DNA of 64,000 bases from Taudactylus pleione (lineage: Eukaryota; Chordata; Amphibia; Anura; Myobatrachidae): assembly GCA_031769625.1 (NCBI GenBank), contig JAUIMM010000534.1, positions 11,139,001 through 11,203,000 on the forward strand, in the 5' to 3' direction. Position numbers and translations under genes: made by a program. The notes under the pieces were generated by a model. It searched no databases. It saw nothing but the letters and a program-made list of their open reading frames with translations, and was not told where the DNA came from. This document shows, in pieces, positions 45,903 to 55,276 of the stretch (its first letter is position 1; every line of letters starts with the position of its first letter).

Positions 45903-46085
45903 TTGCTGTTGCTACCACTCTTAGCTGCCCAGGACACTGACATAGCATTATCATTGCTGTCATTAACATACTCCAAATATATCTCTTGCACCCAGCCCAC
46001 TGAGGGAAAGATATCCTCTTGCGGTAAGTATCTCATCAAAGATAAGGGCGTTTCACTTGGATGTGCCTGCAGACTTGGAGCTTGA
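45903..46085 (+). other. Short open frame with splice-donor-like site, copy 1
   Basis: A 60-codon frame (starts MLLLPLLAAQDTDIAL) with a hydrophobic start. It is translated identically in the sister copy at 61026-61208, with a single silent base change (TAT/TAC). Inside it CTTGCGGTAAGTAT looks like a splice donor. No protein family recognised. With only two copies about 98% identical, one silent change is no proof of selection. Confidence 0.25.
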
Positions 46086-46746
46086 CTACCCTAAAATATG
46101 ACCTTGAGCTTGTTTATTTCTATAATTGGAGGTTCTAGCAGCACAGCACAGCACATCTATCGAAATGTAGTAGCCATTCGGGTAAACTCGGTGCTTCTCA
46201 AAAGGGGATGACCGTCCTCTTCAGAAAATTGCGCAGCTTTGGGAGGAATGTAAATTGGGTAATCTCAGGAGATGTGGACTGGAGCTACATTAATGACGTC
46301 AGCCAATGTTATTTATTAATGTGGTGAAATGTATACTGCATTTTAGTGTCAAATGTTCATATTTTAAATAAGTTTGGAAATATAACTCTGCATAGCCTCC
46401 TAGTGCCCAGAGGGACGGGCAGTCCTTCAAGCCATGGGTCCCCAGAGGTTTCCTCCACAGGGGGTTTTTCCTCTCCTGAGTGCTTGAAGGATGATTCTTT
46501 GTGAGTCATGAGGCTTCCACCATCTTGGTCTTCTTATAGGACAGGCTTGTAAGAGCCTCCGGCTAATCTTGGGCACTAATTTATTTTACAATGCAGAGTA
46601 AAAATAAAGTGTTGTTTTCCTTGTGCTAAAATTTCATAATAAATATATTTTAAAATTGATTTTGCTTGATGTGGTCTTTGTTTTTTTCATAATGGAGGTT
46701 CTTAGAAGGTTAAGAGGCTGTGAGGTCTAGCAAAGTAAATGAGGTG

Positions 46747-47354
46747 TGTGACACAGTTAGGTTAGGGGGTCCCTCTCCTGGGTAGAGGACTCCTTCCTTA
46801 CACACACACACAGCAGCAGGGAAGCAGCACACCAGTCTGGATGCAAGTACAAGATGGTCGGCGCCAGTCTTTATTGTACAATGTCCGAAAAAACATAAAG
46901 AAAACATAAACATAAATCCCAGCCCTGTCGGGGCACTAACTTCACAGGTAGTTCCCTCACTACCAGAACCTGGCAGGGCCTAATGCCCTCGCCAGCAACA
47001 AAGGCACAGCACAACACTCACAGATATTTTTTCCAAGTGTCTCTGAGCAAACTCCCTGTCTGCTCTCCCAGGTGAGACACTCAGCCCTAAACACACTAGG
47101 CTTATATTGGCCGCTCTCAGTGGAAACCCTAACAAGCCTGTACCAGGCTGCGAGAACCAAAACCTGGAGTGGCCGTGGGTGGAGCCCTCCCTCTCCTCTT
47201 ACCCACAACCCCCAGGTCCCAAACCGGCTTTTCAAAAAGCCGAGACTCAAGCCTGCTACACTGCAGACTTTCTCCTGGAGGTTTAAAGCACATAAGACAG
47301 GAATCTGGGATAAATGTCCCTGTCACAGACCACTTTACCAGTGATCCTATCACA
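46747..47354 (-). repeat. 3' LTR
   Basis: 608 bp, starting TGTGACACAGTTAGG on the plus strand and ending TATCACA. Next to it inside the element is the polypurine tract (47355-47371). Confidence 0.92.
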
Positions 47355-47371
47355 TATCCCCCCCCTTTGTT
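47355..47371 (-). promoter_or_regulatory. Polypurine tract
   Basis: On the minus strand AAAGGGGGGGGGATA lies directly before the 3' LTR. Such a tract primes plus-strand DNA synthesis in LTR elements. Confidence 0.75.
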
Positions 47372-47433
47372 TCGACCTATGGGGCGGAACAACTGAAGTC
47401 CCCAAACAATGAACGCGTGACAATGCGCCTGCA

Positions 47434-47648
47434 TTAAACAACAGGCCCCCTGGCCTGTGTTCCACTGAAAATTTTAAAGTTTTGTAACACCAAGAACCAT
47501 CTCGTAATTCTCTCATTACTGTCCTTATTTTCGGACATCCACTTCAAAGGGGCATGGTCAGTGATCAATTTGAACTTTCTACCAACCGAGTAGTACCTGA
47601 GAGCCTCTAACGCCCACTTTATGGCCAATGCCTCCTTCTCCACTGTGG
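47434..47648 (-). pseudogene. Gypsy RNase H fragment
   Basis: The frame starts VEKEALAIKWALEALRYY and continues KFKLITDHAPLKWM, the typical start of a gypsy RNase H domain with the TDHAPLKW motif. It follows a deletion junction at about 47648 that removed the reverse transcriptase fingers, palm and YxDD site, and it lies in another frame than the part upstream. The frame ends at 47434; downstream to the polypurine tract no further domain is readable. Confidence 0.8.
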
Positions 47649-49232
47649 CACCGGGTAGGCATCGAATTTTGAAACACTGTTCAACTTTCGGAAGTCATTG
47701 CAGAAACGCACACTCCTGTCGGGCTTTGGAATCAACACAATGGGACTTGACCATTCACTATGTGATACTTCAATAACCCCTAACTCTAGCATATTTTTAA
47801 TTTCTTTCGACACCGATGCTCTTGGTGCTTCTGGTAACCTATAGGGCTTTAGATTAACTTTAACCCCTGGGTCAGTGATGATGTCATGTTTAACGACCGA
47901 GGTTTTCCCAGGTACGTCAGAGAACAGCACCCTATTTCTGACCAGAAACTCCTTGACCTCTTGTTGTTGAATTGCCGACAGGGTTTTTGCCACTGTCACT
48001 TCGGGAACTAAGGGCCCTGGACTTACTGGAGGGGCTCGGACGGCCGACAGTACCGTTCTATCCTTCCAGGGCTTTAACACATTTATATGGTATATCTGTT
48101 CCGGCTTTCTTTTCCCCGGTTGGTAAACTTTGTATTTGACCTGTCCCACTCTTTCTAAGATTTCAAAGGGCCCTTGCCATTTAGCCAAAAGTTTATTTTC
48201 CACCGTGGGAACCAAAACTAACACTCTGTCCCCAGGAGCAAAGCTGCGTAACCGAGCATTGCGGTTGTATACCCTCTGCCGTGCCTGTTGAGCCGGTTCC
48301 AGGTGCTCTCTTACTATCGGCACCTCTATAATAGGCAATGGAACTAGTGGACCCTTAAAATGTGGCCTGGGAGCATGATACTGACACTCAGGGCAGGATA
48401 CGCAAAAGTCAGATACCTCTTTATGGAGCCCGGGCCAGAAAAACCTCTGCATTATTCGCTCAGTGGTTTTCTCTACCCCTAGATGGCCTGCCGTTATATG
48501 ACCATGGGCCAGGTCCAACACTGTTCTTCTGTAGGCTTTGGGAACTATTAGTTGTTCCACAATATCTTCCCCCTTCTTAGTCACCTGATATAACAAATCC
48601 TGACACATTACCATGTGGGGATAGGACAAAGGACTATCAGGGTCTACGGGTTTACCATCAACTACTTTTACATTCTCCCTGGCTTTTACCAAAGTAGGGT
48701 CATTCAACTGCTCCACGGCAAAGACCTCTCTTCTGACCTCTAAATCAGGCAGATGATCAACTGGCCCAACAACACTTCCCACGTCAATGGGAGGCACATC
48801 AGTTGGCGGGCCACCGTCACGCTCCACATTCTCTAGTTCGCCAACCATAGTAGAAAAAGGGAATAACTCTGACTCAGAAGAGACTCCCTCCTCCACTACA
48901 TCGACAACCTTCTCAAATGGACCGGGGTTGTTCACTTCTGGAACAAAACGGCTTTCCCACAACTTCCAGAAGTGAGCAAAGTCTCTCCCCAATATTGCAT
49001 CGTACATCAGACCAGGCACCAAACCCACAGAAACTATAGCAGAGCCACAGGGTGTCTCGATGTTCCCTTCGGCAGTAACATAATATCGAGTATCCCCATG
49101 TATGCAGGTCACACCAACAGTTTTCCCCTTATGCCTCGAGGGGTACACCAGCTCAGCTTTCATAAGTGTCACCAAGCTACCAGAGTCTAACAGTGCCTCC
49201 ACTCGGTTGCCATCTACAGTGAGTACACACAT
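47619..49232 (-). CDS. pol: Gmr1-like Pol: protease, partial integrase, reverse transcriptase start
   Basis: A 537-codon open frame. The protease motif LLDSG lies at residues 14-18 and the frame surely begins before the first methionine, after the Gag end, by frameshift or readthrough. An ILGRDF block lies near 80. The integrase HHCC zinc finger (AHGHITAGH to CVSCPEC) spans 242-282. The catalytic D,D-35-E core is missing: at about residue 305 the frame jumps to the C-terminal GPF module (KLLAKWQGPFEILE, 347-360). The reverse transcriptase begins near 460 (EWSSPIVLIPKPD at 493-505, NDFRKLNS at 512-519) and breaks off at 530 before the active site. Thus the frame stays open over two deletions. 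Integrase before reverse transcriptase marks the Gmr1 group. Confidence 0.88.
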   Translation of the reverse strand: MCVLTVDGNRVEALLDSGSLVTLMKAELVYPSRHKGKTVGVTCIHGDTRYYVTAEGNIETPCGSAIVSVGLVPGLMYDAILGRDFAHFWKLWESRFVPEVNNPGPFEKVVDVVEEGVSSESELFPFSTMVGELENVERDGGPPTDVPPIDVGSVVGPVDHLPDLEVRREVFAVEQLNDPTLVKARENVKVVDGKPVDPDSPLSYPHMVMCQDLLYQVTKKGEDIVEQLIVPKAYRRTVLDLAHGHITAGHLGVEKTTERIMQRFFWPGLHKEVSDFCVSCPECQYHAPRPHFKGPLVPLPIIEVPIVREHLEPAQQARQRVYNRNARLRSFAPGDRVLVLVPTVENKLLAKWQGPFEILERVGQVKYKVYQPGKRKPEQIYHINVLKPWKDRTVLSAVRAPPVSPGPLVPEVTVAKTLSAIQQQEVKEFLVRNRVLFSDVPGKTSVVKHDIITDPGVKVNLKPYRLPEAPRASVSKEIKNMLELGVIEVSHSEWSSPIVLIPKPDRSVRFCNDFRKLNSVSKFDAYPVPQWRRRHWP

Positions 49233-49298
49233 GTGCTTATCAGTCTCAGCCTGCCGGTCAGCCGTACAGGCTGTCTGTGCAAAGAAAGACCCCCTGCG

Positions 49299-50405
49299 TT
49301 AGACATGAGCAGTATCACATCGCATAGGTTCAGTTGTAAGTGAAAAATTAGCGGATATATGGCCGAAGTCACCACACCGGAAACACTGAATCATATTAAT
49401 GTCTAGTCTTTTACGGGGCAAGAACCTTCCTGGCCTGGCAGGCCTGTCTCCAGGTTCTACACCCTCAGTCTTAGGTACATCCCACCGCCCAGCACCCTTC
49501 TCCCCTGGAACAGTCTTACCAGTGTCTGTGGGAGCTCGCCGGTGCGCCATCGGGGCTCGGTGGGGCATACTCCTCAGCTCCTCAGCCGCCACGTACCTCT
49601 CCACCAGCTTGACCAACTGGTCCACGGACTTAGGGTCTGCATGGCTCACCCACTTGCGCAGAGTCGCAGGTAACGATCGCAGGTACCGGTCCATCACGAC
49701 CCTTTCCACGATCTGTGGTCCCGTCAGCATCTCGGGCTGTAGCCATTTTGAGGCCAGATGGACGAGGTCATGCATCTGTGAACGTGGAGGCTTGTCCATA
49801 TGGAACTCCCAGCGGTGGACCCGTTGGGCACGAACAAAGGAGGTGACTCCCAAGCAAGTTAGGATCTCCTGTTTTAGTTTTTTATAGTCCTTGGCATCAG
49901 CCAGGCATAAGTCGAAATAGGCCTTTTGTGGCTTCCCAGACAAAAAAGGTGCCACCAGACTTGCCCACTGCTCCTTGGGCCAACACTCCCTTTTGGCCGT
50001 TCTTTCAAATGCGGCGAGATAGGCCTCCACATCATCGCCCGAAGTCATCTTTTGGAGGAAGTGACTGGCTCGTACGGAGTGAGTGGCGGTGGGAGGACCA
50101 GTAGTAACATCTCTGGGCAGGGCGACCAGGTGCTGTACCACCTCTCTTATGGCCTGGCTGTTTTCCGCTAAGGCCTGGCGGGTTTCCTCGATGGCGACCT
50201 GTTGTTGCCTCTGGGCTGTCTCCAAGGCAAACAGTTGCACCCTGGTAGATTCCTGCTGAGCCCTGGTAGATTCCTGCTGAGCTGCTGTAGCTTCCTGCTA
50301 AGCCCTGGTAGATTCCTGCTGAAGTTGGTTCGTCTCCTGCTGAAGTTGGTTCGTCTCCTGCTGAGCTCCTGTAGCTTGGAGCAAGGCCTTAATAATTTCC
50401 TCCAT
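49299..50405 (-). pseudogene. gag: Gmr1-like Gag with premature stop
   Basis: An ATG at 50405-50403 opens a frame of glutamine-rich coiled-coil repeats (AQQETNQLQQETNQLQQEST). Codon 36 is TAG (50300-50298); after it the frame continues open to 49299. The capsid-like middle (EAYLAAFERTAKRECWPKEQ, APFLSGKPQKAYFDL) resembles the SCAN-related capsid of Gmr1 elements. Near the end lies a zinc knuckle CFRCGDFGHISANF, in which the last cysteine of CX2CX4HX4C is phenylalanine. Gag forms the particle and binds RNA; both changes suggest a defective copy. Confidence 0.82.
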
Positions 50406-50600
50406 TTTGTTCTGGGGTGTAGGTTGGAAGCTGAACCTTGCCTCTCTGAGCATTGGCTGACGCCTCCTCTATGGGACTTCAAGGACACAGTGTTATTTCC
50501 ACACTCACAAATTGGGTGTCTGTCCCTTTAATTTTTAAATGGAAAGTTTTCCTCTCGCTGCAACTTCAGTGTGTGTGGGTGCCCGCATTCTCCACCATAT

Positions 50601-51208
50601 TGTGACACAGTTAGGTTAGGGGGTCCCTCTCCTGGGTAGAGGACTCCTTCCTTACACACACACACAGCAGCAGGGAAGCAGCACACCAGTCTGGATGCAA
50701 GCACAAGCTGGTCGGCGCCAGTCTTTATTGTACAATGTCAGAAATAACATAAAGAAAACATAAACATAAATCCTAGCCCTGTCGGGGCACTAACTTCACA
50801 GGTAGTTCCCTCACTACCAGAACCTGGCAGGGCCTAATGCCCTCGCCAGCAACAAAGGCACAGCACAACACTCACGATAGGTTTTCCAAGTGTCTCTGAG
50901 TAAACTCCCTGTCTGCTCTCCAAGGTGAGACACTCAGCCCTAAACACACTAGGCTTATATTGGCCACTCTCAGGTGGAAACCCTAACAAGCCTGTACCAG
51001 GCTGCGAGAACCAAAACCTGGACTGGCCGTGGGTGGAGCCCTCCCTCTCCTCTCACCCACAACCTCCAGGTCCCAAACCGGCTTTTCAAAAAGCCGAGAC
51101 TCAAGCCTGCTACACTGCAGACTTTCTCCTGGAGGTTTAAAACACATAAGACAGGAATCTGGGATAAATGTCCCTGTCACAGACCACTTTACCAGTGATC
51201 CTATCACA
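50601..51208 (-). repeat. 5' LTR
   Basis: 608 bp, near-identical to 46747-47354. On the minus strand the DNA directly inside it reads ATATGGTGGAGAATGCGGGC, where the tRNA primer-binding site is expected; the tRNA was not assigned. Confidence 0.92.
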
Positions 51209-53598
51209 GGTGATAAACTCTTCTTACAGTAAATACTGTATATCTGCTACTATAGAATCAGGAATATGGTCTTTCTCCGTACTTGTTGTTACCCACTTGT
51301 CTAGTATACGACAATGGTAAAATGAGTTATATGGAAAATATTAAGAGGATCCAGTGACGTTTTGCAATTTCTTTACAAAGAAACAAAATCTGACCAAAAC
51401 AAAGAAGAAACTAAAATAAAAACAAAAATGTTATGTTCATTTCATGACACTCACAAAACACTAAAGGCCTTGTATTCTGAATGACATAAAATATTTCTAT
51501 GAAGCTCATATAGATTACTGGCACCTGAGAAGCGATATGATAACTTTGGGCTGTGGTAAGGGTCCCAATGACAAAAACTTTGTTTGCACACAATCCGGGT
51601 CAAGATTTTACAGGGATTCCTACCGTGTATTTCTTTTCTCATATAAATATTAAGTAATGAATATATCCAAATAATCTTAATACAGAACATGGGGCAATTT
51701 ATATGTTGGTACTATTAAGACTGCTTATCAAATTCATCATTTACTACATTTCCAATCTTCTGCTTTCTTTCACCCAAAATCTGTTTCACGCCTCCCAGAA
51801 CTATCCTGTAAATAGAATTGAGATTTGATAATCTTCGCACTACATAATAGTTTAAGGTTATGACCTAATGGCGATGTGCAGGATATGGCGGTGGTACATG
51901 ATGTCATTGGGGAATTGGTCAAGTCCAGAAAGGACACAAGAAATGAAAGAGATCAGGTGAAATTTAAATAATATGAAATGTTTTCTAACATGTATACTCT
52001 TCTGTGCTGGAGAAAATGAAGCAAACGACATATGGAAGGTTACAGTCCCTTTAAATAGCAACTATTTAGGATGGTTTTCAAGGCATTTTTTAAAGAGGTT
52101 GGATACCCTGTCCAACTGCATTATTTAATGCAATCATCCTGCAGACTTGGAAGCAGTGGGGTGCACCTGCAGAACAGGTAGCCATTATGAATGGATTAAA
52201 AATGACATATTTGGCTCACATTCACTTCCGAGATGCCTAATTGAGTCTGCCAAGTCCCAGGCAATTGCTCAATGTTATGATCCTGTGCTGTTGACACGAT
52301 AAGAAGAAAACATAAAGCAAGGGGTCCTCCTGTCACCTAGTCCAAGCCTATTCTGCAGGGGGGATATGTGCCTCTTCCGTAGGAAAAAAAAACAGCCAGA
52401 GGCATCACTAGGGTCTTTGGAGCCCAGAACAAGTTGAAGAACGGTGTGCCCCGCACCCCCACAGAGACATAGAGAGAAACATATCTGCACACATCTTGCG
52501 CGCAGCAAAAAATGGGCTAGGTCACATACTGAAGGGGCATGGCCACTAAAAATGGGGCGTGCCAACATGGCACACCACCCATTTCTTGTCACTCTGGGAA
52601 CATTACTTTCCATTCCATATACACCTTACCTATACGGTGGTTTCTCACAATGTGGAACCTCTGAAGAAATATATCCTCCATGGGAAGACGGCGTCTTCGG
52701 TCGGCATTCATTATTCATGTAGGTCACATCGTCCGGAAGATGCCTGTTTGTGTGGGAATATTAATAAGGTCATCGTATTACAACAGCGGTTCAACCAGAC
52801 TCGTTCCCCCTGTCTATCTTCCTGCCCCCTGCATCTCTTAGCCACACCATCTCCCCCTGCATCATCTCTCAGCACACCATAACCTCCCCAGACACACACA
52901 CACTGACACAGACCCACACTGACAAAAGCCTACACAGACACACACACCTTTTCCACACAAATGCAGCCAGCCAAATAAATAAAACGGCTCGCGCATGCAG
53001 GCGCTTTTAGCACTACAAGTGCCTGCATACCCATGGCTGAAAAATCATGTTGCAGCTTGAAGAAATCATCCAGGACCAGCTGGGACCTGTAGTGCCAAAG
53101 AAAAAAAACACATATAAACTAGATATGTGTACCGGACCATTTCTTTTGGATTTGGATTTGACTCTGATTCGTCGTCCGGCCTTCGATTTGGATTTGGCAA
53201 AGCGCCATGACTGGGTTTGGCTTTGGATTTAGATTTGGATTTTGTTACAAAAATTGACAAAAAAGCTAAAATCACATAATTTGGGCTTTTTTTTTGTTCC
53301 TAGAGTATTATTTACCCCAATAACATTAATTTCCAGTCATTTACAGTCAATTTAGACCACCTCACAGCTCACAATATTATTTTCACCATTATTGGCCAAA
53401 GGCTGCAGTGAGCTGGCTGGTTACTAAGCGACAGACTGGCGGCACAGACACCGCAGTTTAAAGCACTTCTATGAAGCATTGCCACTCACTACTGAGTCAC
53501 AGTACTTGTGTGTTATGCACACATAGAGGGCTAAGGCCCAAGGAGTCATGGTGCATGTATACACAGAGGGCTAAGGCTCAAGGAGTCATGGTGCTTGT
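51209..53598. repeat. Tandemly duplicated unit, copy 1, right part
   Basis: Corresponds to 61848 up to the window end. Content mostly unassigned: AT-rich DNA (51213-52250), a segment with AGGCATCACTAGGGTCTTTG (52380-52450), a CACACA-rich stretch (52880-52950), then the hAT-like end from 53120. Many short frames in both copies show no family resemblance. Confidence 0.85.
53120..53598. mobile_element. hAT terminal fragment, copy 1
   Basis: Starts TAGATATGTGTACCGGACCA and runs on with GGATTTGGATTTG blocks and CACCTCACAGCTCACAATAT, as at the left end of the element at 54699. Near 53520-53598 it has GGGCTAAGGCCCAAGGAGTC and TGTATACACAG units related to the minisatellite of that element. The right end of this insertion is not identified. 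Confidence 0.65.
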
Positions 53599-54698
53599 AT
53601 ACACAGTGGGGTACAGCACATAAAAGGATTTTTATTTTTCACTTTTTTAACTTTTAACCTTCTTCAAAGTCTTTTTTAAATTTTAAACTTTTTTTTTTTG
53701 CACACTAAGCCACTTGCGAGTCTGGACACAGCCCCTTTAATCAGCAAAGTATTGCGCAGCATACATCAGCGAGCAGTGTGCACCCTATATACAGTCACTT
53801 TACCAGCACAGCCACTTGTGAGTCTCTGGACACAGCACTTAATCAGCAGAGTATAGCGCAGCATACATCAGCGTACAGTGTGCCCCCTTACACAGTCACT
53901 TTGCCAGCACAGCCACCTGTGAGTCTCTGGACACAGCACTTAATCAGCAGAGTATAGCGCAGCATACATCAGCGTGCAGTGTGCCCCCTCACACAATCAC
54001 TTTGCCAGCACAGCCAACTCTAAACGACCCCCAGAGTGTACGTATATTTAGCACAGTGGGCCTAATCTGTATAGTGGCCAAACATAACAGGGATATATTG
54101 CAAACTGATCAAGTTACATTAGGCTGTATATTTATGAATCCTGAAAGTCGACTGTATAATGGGCATAATGGGTCCTCCACTGTATCTTCATCATTGCCAA
54201 TTATATTCTATACTGGGAACAGAGACTATTGGGGAGATTCAATTAGCAGCACGTTTCCATCAGAATATTGCACGCTGATGTAATGCTGGTTATCCTGCAG
54301 GAAATCCTCGCTCGGCTTTGCTCACACCTATAGAGGTGCAGAAATAACTAGCCTTGGCCTAGCTATTAATGTCATTTCAATATATAAACATCCTAAGAGT
54401 ATTTTCATTTTAATTGTGTTTTTTATATTAATTCAATCCCTTGCTTGTTTTCTACCCAAGTAGCAGTCTTGAAAATTAAAAATTGGACAGAAGCAGCAGG
54501 TTAATGAAATGAGAAAGAGCTGCTAGGAACTGATTGATTCAATGAGTGGATGCAGTAAAAGAGAACTTTGGCGAATAAGGAGATGGCAAAGGGACAGATG
54601 TGTAATAAATGGCAGGTGTATCATGGGAAGCAGAGTTGATGGAGAATATAAACATATCACACATCAGTAGAGGTTATTTTGTGCACTTCTCCTTTAAG
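53599..54698. repeat. Tandemly duplicated unit, copy 2, left part
   Basis: Starts TACACAGTGGGGTACAGCAC like 44450 and matches copy 1 through 45857. The 101-bp repeats are at 53700-54005. Confidence 0.88.
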
Positions 54699-55276
54699 TA
54701 GGGATGTGCGCCGGACCATTTTTGCCGGATTTGGATTTGGTTCTAATTCGTCGTCCGGCTTTGGATTTGGATTTGGATTTGCCAAACTGGGGTGACTGGC
54801 TTTGGATTTGGATTTGGATTTTTTGCCAAAATTGTCAAAAAAAGCTAAAATTACATAAATTGGGCTTTTTTTTCTTCCTAGAGTGTTATTTACCTCAATA
54901 ACATTAATTTCCAGTAATTTACAGTCAATTTAGACCACCTCACAGCTTAAATTATTGTTTTCACCATTTTTGGCCAAAGGTTGCAGTGAGCTGACTGGTG
55001 ACCAAGTGTCAGAGCAGCGGCGCAGTGGCACAGACACCACAGTTTAAAGCACATCTATGAAACTATGCCACACAGCAGTGGCAGAAATGAAAGGTAGTGC
55101 TAGATGGAATTGTCCTTGGGCCCTCCCACCCACCCTTTATGTTGGATCTTAAAAAGGACATGCACACTTTAACAAACAAAGCATTTCAGCGACAGGTACT
55201 GCCACTTTGTGGCTGAAGTGCTTGGTTTGTTTGGGCCCCCACAAAAAAATCTTCCAATCTACTAAAGGCAACAGGT

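Larger units (their letters stand above)
44451..46746. repeat. Tandemly duplicated unit, copy 1, left part
   Basis: Corresponds to 53599-54698 plus 60968-61848 at about 98% identity by eye. It ends at the LTR element (46747) and resumes at 51209. Within it 45840-45870 reads CACTTCTCCTTTAAGGAATG, the uninterrupted form of the site that holds the 6.3-kb hAT element in copy 2. Apart from the 101-bp repeats and one short open frame, the content is unassigned and could be formerly single-copy DNA. Confidence 0.88.
46747..51208 (-). mobile_element. Gmr1-like gypsy LTR retrotransposon, internally deleted
   Basis: Two 608-bp LTRs (46747-47354, 50601-51208) start TGTGACACAG and end CTATCACA. The 4-bp duplication GGTG lies at 46743-46746 and 51209-51212. 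The minus-strand order is Gag, protease, integrase, reverse transcriptase start, RNase H; integrase before reverse transcriptase is the unusual order of Gmr1-like elements. The integrase core and most of the polymerase are missing, so the copy cannot move by itself. The LTRs differ at roughly 15-20 positions by eye. The sister unit at 61848 has the uninterrupted site. Confidence 0.92.

Noticed and set aside
49399..49887. 162-codon plus-strand frame
   Set aside because: Antisense shadow of the Gag frame of the LTR element.
46747..51208. Endogenous retrovirus
   Set aside because: No envelope frame; gene order and Gag type fit a Gmr1-like gypsy retrotransposon.
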